From: a bacterium
GTDB taxonomy: Bacteria > Planctomycetota > Planctomycetia > Planctomycetales > Planctomycetaceae
DNA length: 64,000 nt
Assembly: GCA_016125225.1 (NCBI GenBank)
Contig: WGME01000003.1
Span: forward strand, 744,001-808,000
Reading direction: 5' to 3'
Under the pieces are notes generated by a model that worked only from the letters and a program-made list of their open reading frames with translations, had not been told where the DNA came from and did no database searches. Position numbers and translations under genes: made by a program. Each line of letters begins with the position of its first letter. Position 1 is the first letter of the stretch. Positions 17,943-26,812 of this stretch are shown one piece after another.

Positions 17943-18881
17943 ATGACAGTCAGTATGCTTCCAGTGGCCACACGATGCTGTAGCCACGTTCCGGTCGAAA
18001 ACACGTTTGCCGAAGCTTTTCCCATGACGGCGGCGCGGCTGATTTTTACGGCCGTGAATGAACGGTGGGCTGAGACGGCGGCGAATGTCTTTTGTGGTTA
18101 CGCCAGCAGCGTCATCGGGTGCGATCTGGAAACCGCAGTTGAACGGCGGGTGCCCACCGAGGAAACACCGGACGGCCGGCCCGGTGTGAGCGTGCTCGCC
18201 TTTGCCTTCAGTCGTGATCGTCTGGCGACTGCGTTGGTCAATCGGGTGGGACAGTGTATTCTCACCTGCCCCACAACGGCCTGCTACAACGGCTTGTCGG
18301 CGACGCGTGATCGTGAGGTTTCGGTCGGTGGGCAAATCCGTTTCTTCGGCGATGGATATCAATCGTCCAAAGTGATTGCTGGCCGACGATACTGGCGCGT
18401 TCCCGTGATGGATGGCGAATTCCTCTGTGAAGACCGCTTTGGCACGACCAAAGGCGTGGCCGGGGGGAATCTGCTCTTTTGTGGCACCACGGCGGCAAGC
18501 ACACTGGCAGCTGCCGAGCAGGCCGTAGCCGCGATCTCCAGGTTGCCTGATGTCATTCTGCCATTTCCCGGTGGCATCGTCCGTAGTGGCAGCAAAGTCG
18601 GGTCTCGTTACAAAGCTCTGCGGGCCAGCACGAATGATGCCTATTGCCCGTCTCTTCGCGGCCGTGTCACCACGGCGTTGCCTCCCGAATCGCAGGCCGT
18701 TTACGAACTGGTGATCGATGGCCTGACACCAACCGCGGTTGCCGCCGCGATGCGAGCCGGCATGTACGCCGCCGCGGAAATGCCCGGCCTGTTGCAGATC
18801 ACTGCCGGAAATTACGACGGTAAACTTGGCCCACATCATTTTCAGCTCTACGACCTTTTGGACGACGCCCCCGCGGCATAG
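17943..18881 (+). CDS. mch: Methenyltetrahydromethanopterin cyclohydrolase
   Basis: 312 residues, the normal Mch length (about 315). It hydrolyses methenyl-H4MPT to 5-formyl-H4MPT in the cytoplasmic one-carbon oxidation pathway. Recognised by CPTTACYNGLSATRDREV, GTTKGVAGGNLLF and the C-terminal AGNYDGKLGPHHFQLYDLL. Mch is known from methanogens, methylotrophic proteobacteria and planctomycetes. No other H4MPT genes (fae, mtd, fhc/ftr) are in the window. The next gene starts 12 bases downstream and may be co-transcribed. Start ATG 17943; ATG 17955 is an alternative. Confidence 0.95.
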   Translation: MTVSMLPVATRCCSHVPVENTFAEAFPMTAARLIFTAVNERWAETAANVFCGYASSVIGCDLETAVERRVPTEETPDGRPGVSVLAFAFSRDRLATALVNRVGQCILTCPTTACYNGLSATRDREVSVGGQIRFFGDGYQSSKVIAGRRYWRVPVMDGEFLCEDRFGTTKGVAGGNLLFCGTTAASTLAAAEQAVAAISRLPDVILPFPGGIVRSGSKVGSRYKALRASTNDAYCPSLRGRVTTALPPESQAVYELVIDGLTPTAVAAAMRAGMYAAAEMPGLLQITAGNYDGKLGPHHFQLYDLLDDAPAA

Positions 18882-18893
18882 TACATTAGGCTC

Positions 18894-20984
18894 ATGAACT
18901 CTCTCCCCGTGCTGAACACCGATCCCGATGCCTGCTTGCACCGCGAGACACCAACCCGATGGCAAACATTGGCGGTGGTGCTCTTGATTACCATTTCTGC
19001 CGTGCTGCATGCCGTCATGATCTGGCACGCGGCTCCGTTACAAAGCGCCAACGACCGTTCTCGGTGGTGCACGGTGCGTGCCTTATGTGAAACCGGAAGC
19101 TACGAAATCGATGAGGTGCGTCAGCGTCCCGGCTGGGACACGATCGATCTCATCCGTCGTGACGGACATTTCTATTCCACCAAGCCGCCCCTGCAGGCCA
19201 CATGGGTGGCCGCCGTAGTCGCTGTTTTGCAACGAGTGACCGGGTGGTCGTTCGATCGTGACCTGGGACAGATTCATGCTGTCACGCTCTTGCTGATTAA
19301 TGGTCTGCCATTTGTGATCGGGCTGATGGGTTTAGCGGCGTGGTATCACCAAACCGACGCCACGCCTCAGGTTTGTCTCGTGGGACTTTCTGTGGCTGCT
19401 TTTGGGACGTTGATTTCACCGTTTCTGACGTCACTGAATAATCATACTCCGGCCGCTTGGGGCGTGTTGATTGCCACGCTTTGCTGGCAGTGGCCGCCGC
19501 CGTCGCGGGAAGGGTGGCAGGGCATACGGTTTCTGCTCTGGGGGTTTTCTGCCAGTTGGGCCGCTGCACATGATTTGCCGGCTGCCGCCTTTGCCGCGGC
19601 CATGGGGCTCTTTGCGCTTCGCGAGAACTGGCGATGGACACTGGCTGCCTTTGTTCCGGCCGCAATCATCCCCGTCGCAGCCTCCCTGGCTTGCAACGTG
19701 GCGGCATTGGGCACCTGGAGACCTGCCTATGCGGGTTATGGCACCGACTCGTACCTCTTCATCGAACAGGGGGTCCCAAGTTATTGGCTGCAGCCGCAAG
19801 GGATTGATCGGAATCTCGATTCGCCGGCCATGTACTTGATGAACTGTCTGATCGGGCACCACGGCTGGTTCTCGCTGACACCCATCTGGTTACTGGTCGC
19901 CTGGAAGAGCTGGGCAACCGCAGCCAATATTACAGCGGAGCGCCGCCTCTATCTGCGTGTGATGTGGCTGCTGAGTGCCATCGTGATCGGCTTCTACCTG
20001 ACACGCACCGAAAACTACAACTATGGCGGCGTCAGTTGTGGACTCCGTTGGGCCATCTTTCTGATTCCGTTGTGGATCATCGGTCTCAGCTATGTCTTCT
20101 CACAAATGACCTGTGCTTGCTGCCAGATCGGTTGCACCGCCGTGTTGCTGGGGCTTTCGGTCTACTCGGCCTGGTCGCCCATGAGCAAGGCCTGGCAACA
20201 ACCGTGGCTGTATCAACTGGCCGAGCAGCAGGGCTGGATCGCCACCAAAGATCCGCCGCCAGCGTTCGATCATCTCCTGTACAGCTGGTTCGATCATCTG
20301 CCTGAAACTACCAGCGAACAGCCGGTGTGGGTGGAATTTGCCCGAGCCGACGATCAAGACGCCGCGACCCGCATCCGCTTGACTTGTGTGGGTGATATAC
20401 GACTAGCGGGACGCAACTGTGCTGATGTCCGCTGGTCGCGTTATGAGTACGAGGTCCTGGTTGAGGAACGCCGTTGGCTGATCGATCGTGAGCACTTTGC
20501 CGCCGGACGACCTTCCGCGGAATGTCTCCGGTGGGCCGATGCAGACGTCACCCCGCAGGCACAACAGGCCGACCTAGCACATTATCGTGGGCTGCCGCTG
20601 CTGAAAGCCTACCATCCCGGTTATGAACGCTACGTCCAGACACCCCTGCGAACCGATGCCTTTGCGTGTCAACGGGCCGCCGCCCAATGCGATGTTGCCG
20701 ATGAGGTTACCAGTCGAGTCTACCGACACCGGAGCGACATCTGGCTCTCACGCGAGATTCCGTTTGGAACGGCCCGACGAGAAGTGACTGTCTCGGATGC
20801 CCGTTCTGGCGAAGTCTTACGCCGAGAGATCTGGGAAACTATTGCCTGTGAGCCCGCCGTCTCACCAACCAGTCCGGTTACTCGCGAAATGTTCACAAAA
20901 CCGGTACCCATCTTTCGTCAGGTTGCGTCTCCAGCTCGTCGGGCTGTGCGAGTGCAACCGGAAGAATTGATGAACTCTCAATGA
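18894..20984 (+). CDS. Large multi-pass membrane protein, possibly GT-C-like
   Basis: 696 residues. A short N-terminal cytoplasmic part precedes the first membrane helix (LAVVLLITISAVLHAVMIWH). An extracytoplasmic loop then reads RSRWCTVRALCETGSYEIDE and FYSTKPPLQATW. About ten helices run to residue about 430, followed by a soluble C-terminal domain of about 260 residues. The loop after helix 1 with acidic residues and the YSTKPPL segment resemble GT-C (PMT/ArnT-like) glycosyltransferases, but this is inference from layout. It begins 12 bases after mch, so the two may share a transcript; no functional link is obvious. Confidence 0.65.
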   Translation: MNSLPVLNTDPDACLHRETPTRWQTLAVVLLITISAVLHAVMIWHAAPLQSANDRSRWCTVRALCETGSYEIDEVRQRPGWDTIDLIRRDGHFYSTKPPLQATWVAAVVAVLQRVTGWSFDRDLGQIHAVTLLLINGLPFVIGLMGLAAWYHQTDATPQVCLVGLSVAAFGTLISPFLTSLNNHTPAAWGVLIATLCWQWPPPSREGWQGIRFLLWGFSASWAAAHDLPAAAFAAAMGLFALRENWRWTLAAFVPAAIIPVAASLACNVAALGTWRPAYAGYGTDSYLFIEQGVPSYWLQPQGIDRNLDSPAMYLMNCLIGHHGWFSLTPIWLLVAWKSWATAANITAERRLYLRVMWLLSAIVIGFYLTRTENYNYGGVSCGLRWAIFLIPLWIIGLSYVFSQMTCACCQIGCTAVLLGLSVYSAWSPMSKAWQQPWLYQLAEQQGWIATKDPPPAFDHLLYSWFDHLPETTSEQPVWVEFARADDQDAATRIRLTCVGDIRLAGRNCADVRWSRYEYEVLVEERRWLIDREHFAAGRPSAECLRWADADVTPQAQQADLAHYRGLPLLKAYHPGYERYVQTPLRTDAFACQRAAAQCDVADEVTSRVYRHRSDIWLSREIPFGTARREVTVSDARSGEVLRREIWETIACEPAVSPTSPVTREMFTKPVPIFRQVASPARRAVRVQPEELMNSQ

Positions 20985-21114
20985 ATCGATGGATGCCCGA
21001 TATTTGGAATGCTGTTTGAACACAGGAACTCGGTAAACTGCGAGTCGTATTCCCTCAAAATTCCTGGACCAACTGACCGTTTCAACATCTCTCTCTCGCT
21101 GCCGAGATGACAAC

Positions 21115-22044
21115 ATGATCTCGTTCGATGAGCGTCCACCATCGACCAACTGGGAAGCGATTTCGCTGGGCAATTCGTCATTGGCGCTCTGGTCCTGGTT
21201 CAAGCCGACCCATGCCCCGCACTCCGTGGCCATCCGCTTGCCGCCGGAACTCTGGCAGACGCCCGGCTACGCGTCCCTGCTGACCATTCGGGAGTTGGCC
21301 GAGGCTGCGGGGATTGATTGGCTCATTGGATGGACACTCTACGGCCAGTATTTTCCCGTGGATGAACGCACGGCCGCTTATCTCGACATGCCCCTCACCC
21401 CGGCGGCTGCCGGGATCGATCCGCTGCTGATTCTCTGGTCGCAACCGGTCGCGATGCCCCAATCCATCCCGGCGATGGCACCGGCACCTGCCTTCCAGGC
21501 TGGTGCCTCGGACCTGGCACCTGGCGAAGACCCACGGCCCTACTGGGAATCCATGGCCTATCACTGGGATGGCTTCCTGAAAATCGAAAACGATCTGAGG
21601 CGGATTCGCATGCAACTGGAACAATCGGCTTCCCGGTTGTCGTCGTTGAATCGTGATTTGAACAGCGATGAAGCCAACGCGGCGGACAATCTTGATAAAA
21701 AAGACTGGCAGGATGCCCGCCGGTTCTTGCGGGATTCCGCCAGCGTCCTGTCGCGATCGATCAAGGAAATTGATGTCGGGTTGACAAGCGGGGCTGGTCA
21801 ACGCCACAAGTTCGCGGACATCGTCTCGCAGTACCTGGAACGCCGGGTTCCCTTTGTCGGCATGAAACAGACCGCCGTCGATTTTGAAATGTATCATCGC
21901 TCGGCTCAGAACACGTTATCGGCGGCACAGTCTGCCCTTACCAAGGGAAGTGCCGACGGCGAACGCCGAGCCAGTCTGGTTCTGAATCGCATCGCTGGCA
22001 AAGTTCGTCAGAAGCGAAACAAGGCTCGCGGGATGAACAGTTAA
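21115..22044 (+). CDS. Unknown protein with helical C-terminal half
   Basis: 309 residues, no signal peptide or membrane segment. The N-terminal half (1-120) is Trp- and Pro-rich (SLALWSWFKPTHAPHSVAIR) with an Ala/Pro linker (MAPAPAFQAGASDLAPGEDP). The C-terminal half is predominantly helical and charged (NDLRRIRMQLEQSASRLSSL; DARRFLRDSASVLSRSIKE), suggesting a coiled coil. I do not recognise the family. Codon use matches neighbours, so I think it is real. The gap before it is 130 bases and the next gene is convergent. Confidence 0.6.
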   Translation: MISFDERPPSTNWEAISLGNSSLALWSWFKPTHAPHSVAIRLPPELWQTPGYASLLTIRELAEAAGIDWLIGWTLYGQYFPVDERTAAYLDMPLTPAAAGIDPLLILWSQPVAMPQSIPAMAPAPAFQAGASDLAPGEDPRPYWESMAYHWDGFLKIENDLRRIRMQLEQSASRLSSLNRDLNSDEANAADNLDKKDWQDARRFLRDSASVLSRSIKEIDVGLTSGAGQRHKFADIVSQYLERRVPFVGMKQTAVDFEMYHRSAQNTLSAAQSALTKGSADGERRASLVLNRIAGKVRQKRNKARGMNS

Positions 22045-22075
22045 CCGGGACGGCCAAAGGTGTGAACTCGTTACG

Positions 22076-22339
22076 CTAACCGCCACCGATTGCCGGCAAG
22101 AAATGAATTTCGTCAGAGGCTGTCACCGGCGCTCGCAATCCCTGAGAACTGAACGTGCCGTTAATCGAAACCATCAATCCCGCACGCAGTTTACTGCCTT
22201 GGATAAGATGAGTTTCGATCCCCGGAAATTGGCCATTCAATTCCGTGACGGCATCAGCCACCGTGCTGGCAGTCACTGTAAGCTGACTGACCCCGTGGGT
22301 AAGGACACGCAGCTCTGCCGGAATAAAGACTGTCGCCAT
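22076..22339 (-). CDS. MoaD/ThiS-family sulfur carrier
   Basis: 87 residues with the beta-grasp fold pattern (TVFIPAELRVLTHGVSQLTV; VADAVTELNGQFPG) and the C-terminal IHFLPAIGGG. The di-glycine terminus is adenylated and thiocarboxylated in MoaD/ThiS proteins; here one extra Gly follows. It lies directly downstream of the molybdenum hydroxylase large subunit on the same strand (gap 41 bases), so a role in molybdopterin sulfuration for that enzyme is likely. General sulfur-carrier roles are also possible. Confidence 0.85.
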   Translation of the reverse strand: MATVFIPAELRVLTHGVSQLTVTASTVADAVTELNGQFPGIETHLIQGSKLRAGLMVSINGTFSSQGLRAPVTASDEIHFLPAIGGG

Positions 22340-22380
22340 ACTGGCTGCTCTCTACGATCGCTGATCCAATGGGCGGGCGG

Positions 22381-24654
22381 TTATTTTTTCTGCTTGAGCA
22401 GCTCCGCCATGATTTTCGGTGGCGACATCGGTAGCGTTGTCATCTGTACCCCCACCGCATTCGCGATCGCATTGGCAATGGCAGCAGGGGGCGGACAGAT
22501 CGGGACTTCGCCAACGCCACGGACCCCATACGGATGGCTCGGGTCGGGCACTTCCACGATGATGGCATCAATCATTGGGACGTCGTAACAGGTCGGCATG
22601 CGATAGTCGAGGAAAGTCGCATTCCGCAACAGGCCTTTCGGGTCGTACCAGAACTCTTCGTTGAGAGCCCAGCCAATTCCCTGCACCGCTCCTCCTTGAA
22701 TCTGCCCTTCGACATAGCTCGGATGAATCGCGGTCCCGCAGTCCTGAGCGGCAGTGTAACGTAGAATTTGCACCTTGCCGGTTTCGGGGTCGACTTCCAC
22801 ATCGACACAGTGCGTGCCGAACGCTCCGCCCTGGGCCTCTTTGCCCGATGTTCCCTGGCCGATGACCGGGCCACCAAGTTCATGCAATTCGGCGGCCAGT
22901 TCTTTGAAGGTCAGGCGTTGCCCATCGGAGCAGGTGACGCCGCCATCGATGTATTGCACTTTGTCGGGTGTGGTCTGCCAGTGAATCGCGGCCCGCTCGA
23001 TCAATTGCTGCTTGATATCATTCGCGGCATTGACCGCCGCAATCCCTGTCGAGAAGGTCGTGCGGCTGCCACCGGTAACGTCGGTGTAACCAATGCTATC
23101 GGTATCAACCACGCTGGGATGTACATCTTCGCACGGGATGCCCAGGGTCTCTGCGAACTGCATGGCGATCGACGTGCGTGTGCCCCCGATATCTGTGGAG
23201 CCTTCCAGCAGCGACACCTTGCCATCGAGATTCAGGGTCGCGGTGACCGAAGACTTGAGTCCCACGTTGAACCAGAAGCCGGTTGCGATACCACGCCCCC
23301 GGTTCGGCCCCGGTAACGGCGATTGATAATGAGCACTGTCGCGAATCGCCTCGACCGTTTCGGCCATACCAATGCGGCTATACTTCGGTCCGTCAACCCG
23401 CCGCGTGCCTTCCTTGGCCGCATTCAGCAGGCGAATCTCTGCGGGATCGAGTTTCAGTTGTTTCGCAATTTCGTCCAACACGGTCTCCATAGCGAAGGCC
23501 GCGTTCGTCGATCCCGGTGCCCGGTAGGCATTAGTCCGTGGCTTGTTCACGCACACGTCATAACCTTCGACGCGGGCGTTGGGAATGTCATAGCAGGAGA
23601 AGATGCACATGCAGCCGGGGCCGATTGGCGAACCCGGATATGCCCCCGCTTCATAGGCCAGATAGGCATCCGCAGCGATAATGCGGCCCGACTTGTCGGT
23701 TCCGACTTTCACACGGATGTAGGAACCGGGCGTCGGTCCCGTGGCGAGCAGCACCGCGGCTCGATCCATCACAAGTTGCACCGGACGGCCCGAAAGTTTC
23801 GAGAGCATCGCCGCAACGGGTGGCAGATAGACGGAGATCTTGCCGCCAAAGCCGCCCCCGATTTCCATCGGCACCACTTTGACATCTGAAACGGGAATGC
23901 GCAGCAGTTCGGCGGTTTGCTGTCGCGCTGTGAACGTGCCTTGCGTGCTCATCCAGACGGTGACTTTGCCGTCGGCATTCCACAGGACGGTCGCGTTGTG
24001 AGGCTCAATATAGCCCTGATGAACCGTCGCCGTGTGGAATTCCCGTTCGACGACCACTGCGGCATCCGCAAAACCCTTTTTGATGTCGCCCTGCTCGAAA
24101 TAGATGCGGCTGGCTACGTTGGTCGGTTGATCGGCACTGCCCGGGCCACCGGCGACATATCCTTTGGTGCGCACATCGGTATTCAGCACCGGAGATTCCG
24201 GCTTCATGGCCGAGAGCGCGTCCTGCACGGGGGGCAGTACTTCGTACTCGATCTCGATCAGTTCGACGGCCTGCTGTGCGATGTGAATGGAGTCGGCAGC
24301 GACGGCGGCAATCGCATGACCATGATAGAGCACCTTGTCATGCGCCAATACATTGGCTGCGAGGTGCTTCATGTTGACCGAGCCTTCGCCCAGTTCCACC
24401 AGACGATCGCCCTGATCGGGGAAGTCCTTCGAGGTGACCACCGCCCGCACACCCGGCAAGGCCTTTGCTTTGCTGGTATCGAGCCGGGTGATTTTGGCAT
24501 GGGCGTGGGGACTGCGGAGCATCGCGGCCCACAGCATGCCCGTGAGGCGGATATCGGCACCATACTTCGCACGGCCGGTGACTTTATCGACCCCATCATG
24601 ACGAATGGGTCGCGTGCCGATCACTTTGTAGCTGGGCTTTTCGACAGTCGACAT
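22381..24654 (-). CDS. Molybdenum hydroxylase large (molybdopterin) subunit
   Basis: 757 residues of the xanthine dehydrogenase family. The N-terminal domain opens IGTRPIRHDGVDKVTGRAKY. The molybdopterin-binding loop GGGFGGK lies near 266, TNAYRAPGSTNAAFAMETVL follows, and GVRGVGEVPICPPP near 713 carries the catalytic-type Glu. The family hydroxylates N-heterocycles, aldehydes or aromatic CoA esters, passing electrons to the Fe-S and FAD subunits encoded just upstream. The substrate is unknown. ATG 24654 is chosen because the upstream frame overlaps the end of the Fe-S subunit gene and lacks family sequence. No Tat signal, so likely cytoplasmic. Confidence 0.93.
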   Translation of the reverse strand: MSTVEKPSYKVIGTRPIRHDGVDKVTGRAKYGADIRLTGMLWAAMLRSPHAHAKITRLDTSKAKALPGVRAVVTSKDFPDQGDRLVELGEGSVNMKHLAANVLAHDKVLYHGHAIAAVAADSIHIAQQAVELIEIEYEVLPPVQDALSAMKPESPVLNTDVRTKGYVAGGPGSADQPTNVASRIYFEQGDIKKGFADAAVVVEREFHTATVHQGYIEPHNATVLWNADGKVTVWMSTQGTFTARQQTAELLRIPVSDVKVVPMEIGGGFGGKISVYLPPVAAMLSKLSGRPVQLVMDRAAVLLATGPTPGSYIRVKVGTDKSGRIIAADAYLAYEAGAYPGSPIGPGCMCIFSCYDIPNARVEGYDVCVNKPRTNAYRAPGSTNAAFAMETVLDEIAKQLKLDPAEIRLLNAAKEGTRRVDGPKYSRIGMAETVEAIRDSAHYQSPLPGPNRGRGIATGFWFNVGLKSSVTATLNLDGKVSLLEGSTDIGGTRTSIAMQFAETLGIPCEDVHPSVVDTDSIGYTDVTGGSRTTFSTGIAAVNAANDIKQQLIERAAIHWQTTPDKVQYIDGGVTCSDGQRLTFKELAAELHELGGPVIGQGTSGKEAQGGAFGTHCVDVEVDPETGKVQILRYTAAQDCGTAIHPSYVEGQIQGGAVQGIGWALNEEFWYDPKGLLRNATFLDYRMPTCYDVPMIDAIIVEVPDPSHPYGVRGVGEVPICPPPAAIANAIANAVGVQMTTLPMSPPKIMAELLKQKK

Positions 24655-24719
24655 CGCACCGATCCTTCCAGAAGCCGTATGGTCGATTGTATTCAGTTTG
24701 AGATGAGACTGGATTCGAA

Positions 24720-25208
24720 TTACTTGTGACAGGCACCCGCACGGCGTTCCGCCGCACATTGCACCGCCCGCACGATCTTATCGTAGCCGGTGCAGCGACA
24801 CAGATTGCCCGCCAGATGAAAACGGATTTCCTCTTCCGTCGGTGTGGGATTGCAGGCCAGCAACGCTTCCGTCTGCATGATGAAGCCCGGCGTGCAGATG
24901 CCACATTGCAGGGCAGCCCCTTCCAGGAAGGCCTGCTGAACTTCATCGAGTTCCGAGCCGCGTGCGACTCCTTCGATGGTCCGCAGCTCCACCCCCTCGG
25001 CTTCCACACCCAGCACCAGGCAACTGGTGACGGGTTTGCCGTTCATCAACACGGTGCAGGAGCCACAGTTGCCGTTGCCGCAGCCCTCTTTGGTGCCGGT
25101 CATTTCCAGCACATCGCGCAGGATTTCGAGCAATGTTTGCCGCGGTTCGCACAGGAACTCGACGGCATCGCCATTGATCGTGGTGGAAACGATACGTTTC
25201 TTAGCCAT
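24720..25208 (-). CDS. Molybdenum hydroxylase small (2Fe-2S) subunit
   Basis: 162 residues carrying two [2Fe-2S] clusters. The plant-type cluster ligands are in EGCGNGNCGSCTVLMNG and the later GKPVTSC. The helical-domain ligands are in QCGICTPGFIMQTEALL and LAGNLCRCTGYDKIV. The start MAKKRIVSTTINGDAVEFLC fits CoxS/XdhC-type subunits. It transfers electrons between the molybdenum site of the 22381 protein and the FAD of the 25264 protein. It is the middle gene of the operon, 55 bases after the FAD subunit and 65 bases before the large subunit. Confidence 0.95.
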   Translation of the reverse strand: MAKKRIVSTTINGDAVEFLCEPRQTLLEILRDVLEMTGTKEGCGNGNCGSCTVLMNGKPVTSCLVLGVEAEGVELRTIEGVARGSELDEVQQAFLEGAALQCGICTPGFIMQTEALLACNPTPTEEEIRFHLAGNLCRCTGYDKIVRAVQCAAERRAGACHK

Positions 25209-25263
25209 GGGAGTTCACCTTGATCGGTGGTGCAGAAACGAGGGTGTCAGTTCAGGATGTCTG

Positions 25264-26160
25264 CTAGTGACCGGGTTTGTAATTGGGACATTCGCCTTTA
25301 GCACGCGCGACGGCCGCCTGCAGAGAGCGCACCAGCAACACGCCCACCAGATGAATGCGGTAGTCTTTGGTCCCCCGCATGTCATTAATTGGTGTGGCGA
25401 CTTCCCGGGCGAGTGGCACGGCTTTCTGGTAGGTCTCGTCGGTGGCTGGTTGACCGATCAGGGCCTGTGCCGCTGCGGTCGCCAGAATCGGTGTGGGGCC
25501 AACCGCTCCGAGGGCAATCCGGGCCGCGGTGATGATCTTCAAGGTGTCGTCGAGCGTGACGGAAACCCCGATGCCCACCACGGCGATATCCATTTCATTA
25601 CGCGGAATAAAGCGGCGATAGTGCGAACCGGTATGCGGTGCCGGGGCCGGGAAACGCAGTTCGACGAGCAATTCGCCCGGCTTGAGGACGTTCTTGCCTG
25701 GACCCGTGCAGAAATCTTCAGCGGCGACTTCCCGTGTTCCTTGAGCGCCGGTGATCACGCAACGACCGCCCAAGGCGATGACGCTGGGCGTGGAATCGGC
25801 CGCAGGGCCGGAGTTGCACATGTTGCCACCGACACTGGCCCGGCTCTGAATCTGCACGCCACCAATAATCTGGCAGCTATCGACCAAAGCCGTGTACTGA
25901 GCCTGTACGGCCTGATGTGCGGCGATGGTGGCACAATTCACCGCCGCACCCAGTCGCAGCCCGTTCGGACCGGCCTCCAGCAGGTTCAGTTCTGGAATTT
26001 TCTTGATGTCCACCAGCACATCGGGTGACAGGCGACCATTGCGGACATGATCGATGAGGTCGGTGCCGCCAGCGAGTGGCCGGGCTTGTCCCGCAGGTTT
26101 GGCCAACAGTTCCACGGCCTGTTGTAAACTGGTCGGAGCCACGTAATCAAAGTCGCGCAT
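25264..26160 (-). CDS. Molybdenum hydroxylase medium (FAD) subunit
   Basis: 298 residues of the CoxM/XdhB FAD-binding family. The start MRDFDYVAPTSLQQAVELLA and the FAD loop AGGTDLIDHVRNG are standard, as is ASVGGNMCNSGPAADSTPS for flavin binding. CO dehydrogenase FAD-subunit C-terminal segments follow (RMGTKDYRIHLVGVLL-like, here MRGTKDYRIHLVGVLLVRSL). First gene of the FAD / Fe-S / Mo / MoaD-like operon on the minus strand. Promoter elements should lie in 26161-26394, shared with the divergent HIT gene, but I see no convincing boxes. Confidence 0.94.
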   Translation of the reverse strand: MRDFDYVAPTSLQQAVELLAKPAGQARPLAGGTDLIDHVRNGRLSPDVLVDIKKIPELNLLEAGPNGLRLGAAVNCATIAAHQAVQAQYTALVDSCQIIGGVQIQSRASVGGNMCNSGPAADSTPSVIALGGRCVITGAQGTREVAAEDFCTGPGKNVLKPGELLVELRFPAPAPHTGSHYRRFIPRNEMDIAVVGIGVSVTLDDTLKIITAARIALGAVGPTPILATAAAQALIGQPATDETYQKAVPLAREVATPINDMRGTKDYRIHLVGVLLVRSLQAAVARAKGECPNYKPGH

Positions 26161-26394
26161 CAGGAGATCCTCAGGATGAACGTCACGATCTCAACAGAGA
26201 AGCCGGCATGCTGACTGATGTTGTTCCCTGCATCATCGGTTTGCGTCACCAATCTTGCAACATCACCACCCGAGATTTTGTGATCGCCCCGTAAGGGCGT
26301 GAATTGTCTTTCCGGAACCGTTCTGCTACGTTCCGACAAGCCGTCGATGTTACGGTATGCTCGATGCAGGACTGACAGGCGAAGGGCCATGCAG

Positions 26395-26742
26395 ATGGCG
26401 ACCGGAAAAACCATCTTTCAACGGATCATCGACCGGGAGATTCCGGCGGAGATCGTCTATGAAGATGAGCGCTGTCTCGCCTTTCGCGATATCACCCCGC
26501 AAGCCCCGACCCATGTGCTGGTGATTCCCAAGCAGCTCATTCCCTCGCTCGCCGATGCCACCGATGCTGACAGCGAACTGCTGGGACATCTGTTGACCGC
26601 CGCCCGCAAAGTTGCCGTTCAACTGGGGCTGACGAACGGTTACCGAACCGTGCTCAACTGCGGTCGCGATGGTGGGCAATCGGTCGATCATTTGCATATT
26701 CACGTCCTTGGTGGCCGGCCGATGAGCTGGCCTCCCGGTTAA
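26395..26742 (+). CDS. HIT family nucleotide-binding protein
   Basis: 115 residues, typical for the HINT branch. It opens [20 protein letters not shown] and ends with the histidine triad [19 protein letters not shown]. These small cytoplasmic proteins hydrolyse purine nucleoside phosphoramidates and adenylyl conjugates. GAAGGG eight bases upstream supports ATG 26395; ATG 26389 is also possible. The longer upstream frame back to 26299 does not look like family sequence. Divergent from the molybdenum hydroxylase operon. Confidence 0.96.
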   Translation: MATGKTIFQRIIDREIPAEIVYEDERCLAFRDITPQAPTHVLVIPKQLIPSLADATDADSELLGHLLTAARKVAVQLGLTNGYRTVLNCGRDGGQSVDHLHIHVLGGRPMSWPPG

Positions 26743-26812
26743 GCCTCCATTAGATTGCCATCCATCCCCAACCAACTTCCCGTGCCATCACGACTTCAGG
26801 AAACGACAACTC

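Noticed and set aside
17772-19028. Long open frame (418 codons) on the minus strand over the response regulator and mch
   Set aside because: It mirrors strongly recognised plus-strand genes. The translation has no domain or signal features, and GC-rich codon use explains the openness.
24976-26028. Long plus-strand open frames opposite the molybdenum hydroxylase operon, including 350 codons here
   Set aside because: The minus-strand genes carry unmistakable family motifs; the opposite frames show none.
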